This document shows positions 1-9,109 of a DNA stretch of 64,000 nucleotides, in pieces (positions within the stretch are counted from its first letter, which is position 1; every line of letters starts with the position of its first letter). Below the pieces are notes generated by a model. It had not been told where the DNA came from, did not search any database, and saw nothing but the letters and a program-made list of their open reading frames with translations. The stretch is from positions 1-64,000 of the forward strand of contig CAWZYM010000221.1 in the NCBI GenBank assembly GCA_963966185.1. The letters are read 5' to 3'. The position numbers were made by a program, and so were the translations under genes. Source of the DNA: Rhabditoides inermis (lineage: Eukaryota; Nematoda; Chromadorea; Rhabditida; Rhabditidae).

Positions 1-19
1 TCGATTCCTGTCATAGGCA
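1..19 (+). tRNA. tRNA-His(GTG), 3' end only
   Basis: Last 19 nt of an H2-slot copy, cut by the window edge (T loop to discriminator A). Confidence 0.85.
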
Positions 20-232
20 TTTCCTTTTTGTAAACGTCGTCGCTCACGAAAAACTTTTGTCTGACCAACTTCGAATAAAGTTGATCGTGGGAGAACGGAA
101 AACAGTCTTGAAGGTCCTGGAAGTGTTTCATTTCTTAGCCACTTGCAACTTGCAACTTATTGTGTATGTATGAGTATGAGAGTATGTGTATGAATGTAAC
201 ATCATCACGCAATTATTTTAGCTCAGTTATTG

Positions 233-304
233 GCCTATGTAGTATAGTGGTTAGTACTCCACGTTGTGGCCGTGGCGACACAGGTTCGATTCCTGTCATA
301 GGCA
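233..304 (+). tRNA. tRNA-His(GTG)
   Basis: Unit 1, H1 slot; reference copy. It is 72 nt long. The acceptor stem GCCTATG/CATAGGC is followed by discriminator A73. The anticodon stem CCACG/CGTGG closes loop TTGTGGC with anticodon GTG, and the T arm is ACAGG-TTCGATT-CCTGT. The B box GGTTCGATTCC is intact and a TTTT run follows at 308. The base before G1 is a G, so the extra G-1 of tRNA-His is present in the DNA. Confidence 0.95.
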
Positions 305-372
305 TTCCTTTTCCTTTCTCCGTTGTCCAGATCAAGCCTGCGCATATCCGATTTCTGGGAGATCAAGAACAA

Positions 373-444
373 GCGTCTGTGGTGTAATGGTCAGCATGGA
401 TGCCTTCCAAGCATTCGACGGGGGTTCGATTCCCCCCAGACGCA
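373..444 (+). tRNA. tRNA-Gly(TCC)
   Basis: Unit 1, G1 slot; reference copy. It is 72 nt long. The acceptor stem GCGTCTG/CAGACGC is followed by discriminator A73. Anticodon stem GATGC/GCATT closes loop CTTCCAA with anticodon TCC. The T stem is GGGGG/CCCCC, and a TTTT run follows. Confidence 0.95.
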
Positions 445-517
445 TTACATTTTGCAAATTTGTGAAAAGAATGAGTGCTCGGGCACGAAACCGCTCAGTA
501 AGAGCACTCTCACATGA

Positions 518-589
518 GCGTCTGTGGTGTAATGGTCAGCATGGATGCCTTCCAAGCATTCGACGGGGGTTCGATTCCCCCCAGACGCA
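518..589 (+). tRNA. tRNA-Gly(TCC)
   Basis: Unit 1, G2 slot; same sequence as G1. A TTTT run starts 6 nt past the gene. In 24 of 47 units this slot carries C instead of U at position 8 (noted per copy as C8). Confidence 0.95.
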
Positions 590-686
590 TAACGTTTTGC
601 CCTATTAAAAATAATTTCAGCATCACTACTCGCGTGCTTTTGCAGCGTGCGATCGAATATCGGCGGAGAATGGAGAGGAATCTGAA

Positions 687-759
687 GCCTCGTTAGCTCA
701 GTTGGTAGAGCGTTAGACTTTTAATCTAACGGCCACGGGTTCGAGTCCCGTACGGGGCT
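687..759 (+). tRNA. tRNA-Lys(TTT)
   Basis: Unit 1, K slot; reference copy. It is 73 nt long. Acceptor stem is GCCTCGT/ACGGGGC with one T-G pair, and the D arm is GCTC/GAGC. Anticodon stem TTAGA/TCTAA closes loop CTTTTAA (anticodon TTT), and the T arm is ACGGG-TTCGAGT-CCCGT. The discriminator base is T, which is unusual for tRNA-Lys. A TTTT run follows. Confidence 0.93.
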
Positions 760-879
760 GTAATTTTGCTATTTTTGGATCAATGCTACTGATTCTTTCA
801 TCATTTCGCGGACGTACCTTGCAATCTTTGTCGGCGCCTTTTGCCAACACTTCCACGCTATTAGAAAGCCGTTCTCTCG

Positions 880-951
880 GCCTATGTAGTATAGTGGTTA
901 GTACTCCACGTTGTGGCCGTGGCGACACAGGTTCGATTCCTGTCATAGGCA
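880..951 (+). tRNA. tRNA-His(GTG)
   Basis: Unit 1, H2 slot. Same 72 nt as H1 but with unrelated flanks; a T5 run follows. Confidence 0.94.
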
Positions 952-1162
952 TTTCCTTTTTGTAAACGTCGTCGCTCACGAAAAACTTTTGTCTGACCAA
1001 CTTCGAATAGTTGATCGTGGGAGAACGGAAAACAGTCTTGAAGGTCCTGGAAGTGTTTCATTCCTTAGCCACTTGCAACTTGCAACTTATTGTGTATGTA
1101 TGAGTATGAGAGTATGTGTATGAATGTAACATCATCACGCAATTATTTCAGCTCAGTTATTG

Positions 1163-1234
1163 GCCTATGTAGTATAGTGGTTAGTACTCCACGTTGTGGC
1201 CGTGGCGACACAGGTTCGATTCCTGTCATAGGCA
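1163..1234 (+). tRNA. tRNA-His(GTG)
   Basis: Unit 2, H1. Confidence 0.93.
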
Positions 1235-1302
1235 TTCCTTTTCCTTTCTCCGTTGTCCAGATCAAGCCTGCGCATATCCGATTTCTGGGAGATCAAGAAC
1301 AA

Positions 1303-1374
1303 GCGTCTGTGGTGTAATGGTCAGCATGGATGCCTTCCAAGCATTCGACGGGGGTTCGATTCCCCCCAGACGCA
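1303..1374 (+). tRNA. tRNA-Gly(TCC)
   Basis: Unit 2, G1. Confidence 0.93.
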
Positions 1375-1447
1375 TGACATTTTGCAAATTTGTGAAAAGA
1401 ATGAGTGCTCGGGCACGAAACCGCTCAGTAAGAGCACTCTCACATGA

Positions 1448-1519
1448 GCGTCTGTGGTGTAATGGTCAGCATGGATGCCTTCCAAGCATTCGACGGGGGT
1501 TCGATTCCCCCCAGACGCA
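1448..1519 (+). tRNA. tRNA-Gly(TCC)
   Basis: Unit 2, G2, U8 form. Confidence 0.93.
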
Positions 1520-1616
1520 TAACGTTTTGCCCTATTAAAAATAATTTCAGCATCACTACTCGCGTGCTTTTGCAGCGTGCGATCGAATATCGGCGGAGAA
1601 TGGAGAGGAATCTGAA

Positions 1617-1689
1617 GCCTCGTTAGCTCAGTTGGTAGAGCGTTAGACTTTTAATCTAACGGCCACGGGTTTGAGTCCCGTACGGGGCT
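1617..1689 (+). tRNA. tRNA-Lys(TTT), T-loop mutant
   Basis: Unit 2, K. C56 of the T loop is T, so the G19-C56 contact and the B box are damaged. Confidence 0.7.
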
Positions 1690-1809
1690 GTAATTTTGCT
1701 ATTTTTGGATCAATGCTACTGATTCTTTCATCATTTCGCGGACGTACCTTGCAATCTTTGTCGGCGCCTTTTGCCAACACTTCCACGGTATTAGACAGCC
1801 GTTCTCTCG

Positions 1810-1881
1810 GCCTATGTAGTATAGTGGTTAGTACTCCACGTTGTGGCCGTGGCGACACAGTTTCGATTCCTGTCATAGGCA
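1810..1881 (+). tRNA. tRNA-His(GTG), T-stem mutant
   Basis: Unit 2, H2. G53 is T, so the last T-stem pair and the B box are damaged. Confidence 0.7.
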
Positions 1882-2094
1882 TTTCCTTTTTGTAAACGTC
1901 GTCGCTCACGAAAAACTTTTGTCTGACCAACTTCGAATAAAGTTGATCGTGGGAGAACGGAAAACAGTCTTGAAGGTCCTGGAAGTGTTTCATTTCTTAG
2001 CCACTTGCAACTTGCAACTTATTGTGTAAGTATGAGTATGAGAGTATGTGTATGAATGTAACATCATCACGCAATTATTTTAGCTCAGTTATTG

Positions 2095-2166
2095 GCCTAT
2101 GTAGTATAGTGGTTAGTACTCCACGTTGTGGCCGTGGCGACACAGGTTAGATTCCTGTCATAGGCA
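2095..2166 (+). tRNA. tRNA-His(GTG), T-loop mutant
   Basis: Unit 3, H1. C56 is A (B box damaged). Confidence 0.7.
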
Positions 2167-2234
2167 TTCCTTTTCCTTTCTCCGTTGTCCAGATCAAGCC
2201 TGCGCATATCCGATTTCTGGGAGATCAAGAACAA

Positions 2235-2306
2235 GCGTCTGTGGTGTAATGGTCAGCATGGATGCCTTCCAAGCATTCGACGGGGGTTCGATTCCCCCCA
2301 GACGCA
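2235..2306 (+). tRNA. tRNA-Gly(TCC)
   Basis: Unit 3, G1. Confidence 0.93.
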
Positions 2307-2379
2307 TGACATTTTGCAAATTTGTGAAAAGAATGAGTGCTCGGGCACGAAACCGCTCAGTAAGAGCACTCTCACATGA

Positions 2380-2451
2380 GCGTCTGCGGTGTAATGGTCA
2401 GCATGGATGCCTTCCAAGCATTCGACGGGGGTTCGATTCCCCCCAGACGCA
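2380..2451 (+). tRNA. tRNA-Gly(TCC), C8 form
   Basis: Unit 3, G2, C8 (the U8-A14 contact is lost). Confidence 0.8.
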
Positions 2452-2548
2452 TAACGTTTTGCCCTATTAAAAATAATTTCAGCATCACTACTCGCGTGCT
2501 TTTGCAGCGTGCGATCGAATATCGGCGGAGAATGGAGAGGAATCTGAA

Positions 2549-2621
2549 GCCTCGTTAGCTCAGTTGGTAGAGCGTTAGACTTTTAATCTAACGGCCACGG
2601 GTTCGAGTCCCGTACGGGGCT
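2549..2621 (+). tRNA. tRNA-Lys(TTT)
   Basis: Unit 3, K. Confidence 0.92.
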
Positions 2622-2741
2622 GTAATTTTGCTATTTTTGGATCAATGCTACTGATTCTTTCATCATTTCGCGGACGTACCTTGCAATCTTTGTCGGCGCC
2701 TTTTGCCAACACTTCCACGCTATTAGACAGCCGTTCTCTCG

Positions 2742-2813
2742 GCCTATGTAGTATAGTGGTTAGTACTCCACGTTGTGGCCGTGGCGACACAGGTTCGATT
2801 CCTGTCATAGGCA
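2742..2813 (+). tRNA. tRNA-His(GTG)
   Basis: Unit 3, H2. Confidence 0.93.
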
Positions 2814-3025
2814 TTTCCTTTTTGTAAACTTCGTCGCTCACGAAAAACTTTTGTCTGACCAACTTCGAATAAAGTTGATCGTGGGAGAACGGAAAACAGT
2901 CTTGAAGGTCCTGGAAGTGTTTCATTTCTTAGCCACTTGCAACTTGCAATTATTGTGTATGTATGAGTATGAGAGTATGTGTATGAATGTAACATCATCA
3001 CGCAATTATTTTAGCTCAGTTATTG

Positions 3026-3097
3026 GCCTATGTAGTATAGTGGTTAGTACTCCACGTTGTGGCCGTGGCGACACATGTTCGATTCCTGTCATAGGCA
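3026..3097 (+). tRNA. tRNA-His(GTG), T-stem mutant
   Basis: Unit 4, H1. G52 is T (T-stem pair lost). A deletion after it removes both Gly genes; the scar holds a doubled 11-mer AATTTCAGCAT at 3132-3153. Confidence 0.7.
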
Positions 3098-3217
3098 TTC
3101 CTTTTCCTTTCTCCGTTGTCCAGATCAAGCCTAATTTCAGCATAATTTCAGCATCACTACTCGCGTGCTTTTGCAGCGTGCGATCGAATATCGGCGGAGA
3201 ATGGAGAGGAATCTGAA

Positions 3218-3290
3218 GCCTCGTTAGCTCAGTTGGTAGAGCGTTAGACTTTTAATCTAACGGCCACGGGTTCGAGTCCCGTACGGGGCT
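3218..3290 (+). tRNA. tRNA-Lys(TTT)
   Basis: Unit 4, K. Confidence 0.92.
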
Positions 3291-3410
3291 GTAATTTTGC
3301 TATTTTTGGATCAATGCTACTGATTCTTTCATCATTTCGCGGACGTACCTTGCAATCTTTGTCGGCGCCTTTTGCCAACACTTCCACGCTATTAGACAGC
3401 CGTTCTCTCG

Positions 3411-3482
3411 GCCTATGTAGTATAGTGGTTAGTACTCCACGTTGTGGCCGTGGCGACACAGGTTCGATTCCTGTCATAGGCA
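3411..3482 (+). tRNA. tRNA-His(GTG)
   Basis: Unit 4, H2. Confidence 0.93.
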
Positions 3483-3695
3483 TTTCCTTTTTGTAAACGT
3501 CGTCGCTCACGAAAAACTTTTGTCTGACCAACTTCGAATAAAGTTGATCGTGGGAGAACGGAAAACAGTCTTGAAGGTCCTGGAAGTGTTTCATTTCTTA
3601 GCCACTTGCAACTTGCAACTTATTGTGTATGTATGAGTATGAGAGTATGTGTATGAATGTAACATCATCACGCAATTATTTTAGCTCAGTTATTG

Positions 3696-3767
3696 GCCTA
3701 TGTAGTATAGTGGTTAGTACTCCACGTTGTGGCCGTGGCGACACAGGTTCGATTCCTGTCATAGGCA
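3696..3767 (+). tRNA. tRNA-His(GTG)
   Basis: Unit 5, H1. Confidence 0.93.
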
Positions 3768-3835
3768 TTCCTTTTCCTTTCTCCGTTGTCCAGATCAAGC
3801 CTGCGCATATCCGATTTCTGGGAGATCAAGAACAA

Positions 3836-3907
3836 GCGTCTGTGGTGTAATGGTCAGCATGGATGCCTTCCAAGCATTCGACGGGGGTTCGATTCCCCCC
3901 AGACGCA
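3836..3907 (+). tRNA. tRNA-Gly(TCC)
   Basis: Unit 5, G1. Confidence 0.93.
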
Positions 3908-3980
3908 TTACATTTTGCAAATTTGTGAAAAGAATGAGTGCTCGGGCACGAAACCGCTCAGTAAGAGCACTCTCACATGA

Positions 3981-4052
3981 GCGTCTGTGGTGTAATGGTC
4001 AGCATGGATGCCTTCCAAGCATTCGACGGGGGTTCGATTCCCCCCAGACGCA
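3981..4052 (+). tRNA. tRNA-Gly(TCC)
   Basis: Unit 5, G2, U8 form. Confidence 0.93.
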
Positions 4053-4149
4053 TAACGTTTTGCCCTATTAAAAATAATTTCAGCATCACTACTCGCGTGC
4101 TTTTGCAGCGTGCGATCGAATATCGGCGGAGAATGGAGAGGAATCTGAA

Positions 4150-4222
4150 GCCTCGTTAGCTCAGTTGGTAGAGCGTTAGACTTTTAATCTAACGGCCACG
4201 GGTTCGAGTCCCGTACGGGGCT
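4150..4222 (+). tRNA. tRNA-Lys(TTT)
   Basis: Unit 5, K. Confidence 0.92.
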
Positions 4223-4342
4223 GTAATTTTGCTATTTTTGGATCAATGCTACTGATTCTTTCATCATTTCGCGGACGTACCTTGCAATCTTTGTCGGCGC
4301 CTTTTGCCAACACTTCCACGCTATTAGACAGCCGTTCTCTCG

Positions 4343-4414
4343 GCCTATGTAGTATAGTGGTTAGTACTCCACGTTGTGGCCGTGGCGACACAGGTTCGAT
4401 TCCTGTCATAGGCA
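4343..4414 (+). tRNA. tRNA-His(GTG)
   Basis: Unit 5, H2. Confidence 0.93.
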
Positions 4415-4627
4415 TTTCCTTTTTGTAAACGTCGTCGCTCACGAAAAACTTTTGTCTGACCAACTTCGAATAAAGTTGATCGTGGGAGAACGGAAAACAG
4501 TCTTGAAGGTCCTGGAAGTGTTTCATTTCTTAGCCACTTGCAACTTGCAACTTATTGTGTATGTATGAGTATGAGAGTATGTGTATGAATGTAACATCAT
4601 CACGCAATTATTTTAGCTCAGTTATTG

Positions 4628-4699
4628 GCCTATGTAGTATAGTGGTTAGTACTCCACGTTGTGGCCGTGGCGACACAGGTTCGCTTCCTGTCATAGGCA
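4628..4699 (+). tRNA. tRNA-His(GTG), A58 mutant, hybrid unit
   Basis: Unit 6, first His. It has an H1-type 5' flank and an H2-type 3' flank, so it is an H1/H2 recombinant that deleted Gly, Gly and Lys. A58 is C. Confidence 0.7.
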
Positions 4700-4919
4700 T
4701 TTCCTTTTTGTAAACTTCGTCGCTCACGAAAAACTTTTGTCTGACCAACTTCGAATAAAGTTGATCGTGGGAGAACGGAAAACAGTCTTGAAGGTCCTGG
4801 AAGTGTTTCATTTCTTAGCCACTTGCAACTTGCAATTATTGTGTATGTATGAGTATGAGAGTATGTGTATGAATGTAACATCATCACGCAATTATTTTAG
4901 CTCAGTTATTGGCCTATGT

Positions 4920-4991
4920 TCCTATGTAGTATAGTGGTTAGTACTCCACGTTGTGGCCGTGGCGACACAGGTTCGATTCCTGTCATAGGCA
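4920..4991 (+). tRNA. tRNA-His(GTG), first base lost
   Basis: Unit 6, H1. A 9-bp tandem duplication at 4913-4928 puts T in place of G1, so the first acceptor pair is a T-C mismatch. Confidence 0.7.
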
Positions 4992-5059
4992 TTCATTTTC
5001 CTTTCTCCGTTGTCCAGATCAAGCCTGCGCATATCCGATTTCTGGGAGATCAAGAACAA

Positions 5060-5131
5060 GCGTCTGTGGTGTAATGGTCAGCATGGATGCCTTCCAAGCA
5101 TTCGACGGGGGTTCGATTCCCCCCAGACGCA
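5060..5131 (+). tRNA. tRNA-Gly(TCC)
   Basis: Unit 6, G1. Confidence 0.93.
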
Positions 5132-5204
5132 TGACATTTTGCAAATTTGTGAAAAGAATGAGTGCTCGGGCACGAAACCGCTCAGTAAGTGCACTCTCAC
5201 ATGA

Positions 5205-5275
5205 GCGTCTGCGGTGTAATGGTCAGCATGGATGCCTTCCAAGCATTCGACGGGGGTTCGATTCCCCCAGACGCA
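5205..5275 (+). tRNA. tRNA-Gly(TCC), C8, one C lost
   Basis: Unit 6, G2. C8, and the C-run is 5 instead of 6, so the seventh acceptor pair is lost. Confidence 0.65.
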
Positions 5276-5372
5276 TAACGTTTTGCCCTATTAAAAATAA
5301 TTTCAGCATCACTACTCGCGTGCTTTTGCAGCGTGCGATCGAATATCGGCGGAGAATGGAGAGGAATCTGAA

Positions 5373-5445
5373 GCCTCGTTAGCTCAGTTGGTAGAGCGTT
5401 AGACTTTTAATCTAACGGCCACGGGTTCGAGTCCCGTACGGGGCT
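5373..5445 (+). tRNA. tRNA-Lys(TTT)
   Basis: Unit 6, K. Confidence 0.92.
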
Positions 5446-5565
5446 GTAATTTTGCTATTTTTGGATCAATGCTACTGATTCTTTCATCATTTCGCGGACG
5501 TACCTTGCAATCTTTGTCGGCGCCTTTTGCCAACACTTCCACGCTATTAGACAGCCGTTCTCTCG

Positions 5566-5637
5566 GCCTATGTAGTATAGTGGTTAGTACTCCACGTTGT
5601 GGCCGTGGCGACACAGGTTCGATTCCTGTCATAGGCA
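5566..5637 (+). tRNA. tRNA-His(GTG)
   Basis: Unit 6, H2. Confidence 0.93.
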
Positions 5638-5850
5638 TTTCCTTTTTGTAAACGTCGTCGCTCACGAAAAACTTTTGTCTGACCAACTTCGAATAAAGTT
5701 GATCGTGGGAGAACGGAAAACAGTCTTGAAGGTCCTGGAAGTGTTTCATTTCTTAGCCACTTGCAACTTGCAACTTATTGTGTATGTATGAGTATGAGAG
5801 TATGTGTATGAATGTAACATCATCACGCAATTATTTTAGCTCAGTTATTG

Positions 5851-5922
5851 GCCTATGTAGTATAGTGGTTAGTACTCCACGTTGTGGCCGTGGCGACACA
5901 GGTTCGATTCCTGTCATAGGCA
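5851..5922 (+). tRNA. tRNA-His(GTG)
   Basis: Unit 7, H1. Confidence 0.93.
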
Positions 5923-5990
5923 TTCCTTTTCCTTTCTCCGTTGTCCAGATCAAGCCTGCGCATATCCGATTTCTGGGAGATCAAGAACAA

Positions 5991-6062
5991 GCGTCTGTGG
6001 TGTAATGGTCAGCATGGATGCCTTCCAAGCATTCGACGGGGGTTCGATTCCCCCCAGACGCA
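5991..6062 (+). tRNA. tRNA-Gly(TCC)
   Basis: Unit 7, G1. Confidence 0.93.
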
Positions 6063-6135
6063 TTACATTTTGCAAATTTGTGAAAAGAATGAGTGCTCGG
6101 GCACGAAACCGCTCAGTAAGAGCACTCTCACATGA

Positions 6136-6207
6136 GCGTCTGTGGTGTAATGGTCAGCATGGATGCCTTCCAAGCATTCGACGGGGGTTCGATTCCCCCC
6201 AGACGCA
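6136..6207 (+). tRNA. tRNA-Gly(TCC)
   Basis: Unit 7, G2, U8 form. Confidence 0.93.
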
Positions 6208-6304
6208 TAACGTTTTGCCCTATTAAAAATAATTTCAGCATCACTACTCGCGTGCTTTTGCAGCGTGCGATCGAATATCGGCGGAGAATGGAGAGGAATC
6301 TGAA

Positions 6305-6377
6305 GCCTCGTTAGCTCAGTTGGTAGAGCGTTAGACTTTTAATCTAACGGCCACGGGTTCGAGTCCCGTACGGGGCT
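6305..6377 (+). tRNA. tRNA-Lys(TTT)
   Basis: Unit 7, K. Confidence 0.92.
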
Positions 6378-6497
6378 GTAATTTTGCTATTTTTGGATCA
6401 ATGCTACTGATTCTTTCATCATTTCGCGGACGTACCTTGCAATCTTTGTCGGCGCCTTTTGCCAACACTTCCACGCTATTAGACAGCCGTTCTCTCG

Positions 6498-6569
6498 GCC
6501 TATGTAGTATAGTGGTTAGTACTCCACGTTGTGGCCGTGGCGACACAGGTTCGATTCCTGTCATAGGCA
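6498..6569 (+). tRNA. tRNA-His(GTG)
   Basis: Unit 7, H2. Confidence 0.93.
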
Positions 6570-6782
6570 TTTCCTTTTTGTAAACGTCGTCGCTCACGAA
6601 AAACTTTTGTCTGACCAACTTCGAATAAAGTTGATCGTGGGAGAACGGAAAACAGTCTTGAAGGTCCTGGAAGTGTTTCATTTCTTAGCCACTTGCAACT
6701 TGCAACTTATTGTGTATGTATGAGTATGAGAGTATGTGTATGAATGTAACATCATCACGCAATTATTTTAGCTCAGTTATTG

Positions 6783-6854
6783 GCCTATGTAGTATAGTGG
6801 TTAGTACTCCACGTTGTGGCCGTGGCGACACAGGTTCGATTCCTGTCATAGGCA
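6783..6854 (+). tRNA. tRNA-His(GTG)
   Basis: Unit 8, H1. Confidence 0.93.
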
Positions 6855-6922
6855 TTCCTTTTCCTTTCTCCGTTGTCCAGATCAAGCCTGCGCATATCCG
6901 ATTTCTGGGAGATCAAGAACAA

Positions 6923-6994
6923 GCGTCTGTGGTGTAATGGTCAGCATGGATGCCTTCCAAGCATTCGACGGGGGTTCGATTCCCCCCAGACGCA
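6923..6994 (+). tRNA. tRNA-Gly(TCC)
   Basis: Unit 8, G1. Confidence 0.93.
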
Positions 6995-7067
6995 TTACAT
7001 TTTGCAAATTTGTGAAAAGAATGAGTGCTCGGGCACGAAACCGCTCAGTAAGAGCACTCTCACATGA

Positions 7068-7139
7068 GCGTCTGTGGTGTAATGGTCAGCATGGATGCCT
7101 TCCAAGCATTCGACGGGGGTTCGATTCCCCCCAGACGCA
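7068..7139 (+). tRNA. tRNA-Gly(TCC)
   Basis: Unit 8, G2, U8 form. Confidence 0.93.
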
Positions 7140-7236
7140 TAACGTTTTGCCCTATTAAAAATAATTTCAGCATCACTACTCGCGTGCTTTTGCAGCGTGC
7201 GATCGAATATCGGCGGAGAATGGAGAGGAATCTGAA

Positions 7237-7309
7237 GCCTCGTTAGCTCAGTTGGTAGAGCGTTAGACTTTTAATTTAACGGCCACGGGTTCGAGTCCCG
7301 TACGGGGCT
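7237..7309 (+). tRNA. tRNA-Lys(TTT), U40 form
   Basis: Unit 8, K. C40 is T, giving a G30-U40 wobble in the anticodon stem; probably tolerated. Confidence 0.88.
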
Positions 7310-7429
7310 GTAATTTTGCTATTTTTGGATCAATGCTACTGATTATTTCATCATTTCGCGGACGTACCTTGCAATCTTTGTCGGCGCCTTTTGCCAACAC
7401 TTCCACGCTATTAGACAGCCGTTCTCTCG

Positions 7430-7501
7430 GCCTATGTAGTATAGTGGTTAGTACTCCACGTTGTGGCCGTGGCGACACAGGTTCGATTCCTGTCATAGGC
7501 A
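7430..7501 (+). tRNA. tRNA-His(GTG)
   Basis: Unit 8, H2. Confidence 0.93.
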
Positions 7502-7714
7502 TTTCCTTTTTGTAAACGTCGTCGCTCACGAAAAACTTTTGTCTGACCAACTTCGAATAAAGTTGATCGTGGGAGAACGGAAAACAGTCTTGAAGGTCCT
7601 GGAAGTGTTTCATTTCTTAGCCACTTGCAACTTGCAACTTATTGTGTATGTATGAGTATGAGAGTATGTGTATGAATGTAACATCATCACGCAATTATTT
7701 TAGCTCAGTTATTG

Positions 7715-7786
7715 GCCTATGTAGTATAGTGGTTAGTACTCCACGTTGTGGCCGTGGCGACACAGGTTCGATTCCTGTCATAGGCA
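7715..7786 (+). tRNA. tRNA-His(GTG)
   Basis: Unit 9, H1. Confidence 0.93.
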
Positions 7787-7854
7787 TTCCTTTTCCTTTC
7801 TCCGTTGTCCAGATCAAGCCTGCGCATATCCGATTTCTGGGAGATCAAGAACAA

Positions 7855-7926
7855 GCGTCTGTGGTGTAATGGTCAGCATGGATGCCTTCCAAGCATTCGA
7901 CGGGGGTTCGATTCCCCCCAGACGCA
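7855..7926 (+). tRNA. tRNA-Gly(TCC)
   Basis: Unit 9, G1. Confidence 0.93.
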
Positions 7927-7999
7927 TGACATTTTGCAAATTTGTGAAAAGAATGAGTGCTCGGGCACGAAACCGCTCAGTAAGAGCACTCTCACATGA

Positions 8000-8079
8000 G
8001 CGTCTGCGGTGTAATGGTCAGCATGGATGCCTTCCAAGCATTCGACGGGGGTTCGATTCCCCCCCCCCCCCCAGACGCA
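8000..8079 (+). tRNA. tRNA-Gly(TCC), C8, C-run of 14 (likely dead)
   Basis: Unit 9, G2. C8, and the T-stem/acceptor C-run is 14 instead of 6, adding 8 nt between T arm and acceptor. Confidence 0.5.
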
Positions 8080-8176
8080 TAACGTTTTGCCCTATTAAAA
8101 ATAATTTCAGCATCACTACTCGCGTGCTTTTGCAGCGTGCGATCGAATATCGGCGGAGAATGGAGAGGAATCTGAA

Positions 8177-8249
8177 GCCTCGTTAGCTCAGTTGGTAGAG
8201 CGTTAGACTTTTAATCTAACGGCCACGGGTTCGAGTCCCGTACGGGGCT
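8177..8249 (+). tRNA. tRNA-Lys(TTT)
   Basis: Unit 9, K. Confidence 0.92.
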
Positions 8250-8369
8250 GTAATTTTGCTATTTTTGGATCAATGCTACTGATTCTTTCATCATTTCGCG
8301 GACGTACCTTGCAATCTTTGTCGGCGCCTTTTGCCAACACTTCCACGCTATTAGACAGCCGTTCTCTCG

Positions 8370-8441
8370 GCCTATGTAGTATAGTGGTTAGTACTCCACG
8401 TTGTGGCCGTGGCGACACAGGTTCGATTCCTGTCATAGGCA
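8370..8441 (+). tRNA. tRNA-His(GTG)
   Basis: Unit 9, H2. Confidence 0.93.
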
Positions 8442-8654
8442 TTTCCTTTTTGTAAACGTCGTCGCTCACGAAAAACTTTTGTCTGACCAACTTCGAATAA
8501 AGTTGATCGTGGGAGAACGGAAAACAGTCTTGAAGGTCCTGGAAGTGTTTCATTTCTTAGCCACTTGCAACTTGCAACTTATTGTGTATGTATGAGTATG
8601 AGAGTATGTGTATGAATGTAACATCATCACGCAATTATTTTAGCTCAGTTATTG

Positions 8655-8726
8655 GCCTATGTAGTATAGTGGTTAGTACTCCACGTTGTGGCCGTGGCGA
8701 CACAGGTTCGATTCCTGTCATAGGCA
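8655..8726 (+). tRNA. tRNA-His(GTG)
   Basis: Unit 10, H1. Confidence 0.93.
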
Positions 8727-8794
8727 TTCCTTTTCCTTTCTCCGTTGTCCAGATCAAGCCTGCGCATATCCGATTTCTGGGAGATCAAGAACAA

Positions 8795-8866
8795 GCGTCT
8801 GTGGTGTAATGGTCAGCATGGATGCCTTCCAAGCATTCGACGGGGGTTCGATTCCCCCCAGACGCA
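8795..8866 (+). tRNA. tRNA-Gly(TCC)
   Basis: Unit 10, G1. Confidence 0.93.
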
Positions 8867-8939
8867 TGACATTTTGCAAATTTGTGAAAAGAATGAGTGC
8901 TCGGGCACGAAACCGCTCAGTAAGAGCACTCTCACATGA

Positions 8940-9012
8940 GCGTCTGCGGTGTAATGGTCAGCATGGATGCCTTCCAAGCATTCGACGGGGGTTCGATTCC
9001 CCCCCAGACGCA
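8940..9012 (+). tRNA. tRNA-Gly(TCC), C8, C-run of 7
   Basis: Unit 10, G2. C8, one extra C. Confidence 0.65.
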
Positions 9013-9109
9013 TAACGTTTTGCCCTATTAAAAATAATTTCAGCATCACTACTCGCGTGCTTTTGCAGCGTGCGATCGAATATCGGCGGAGAATGGAGAG
9101 GAATCTGAA

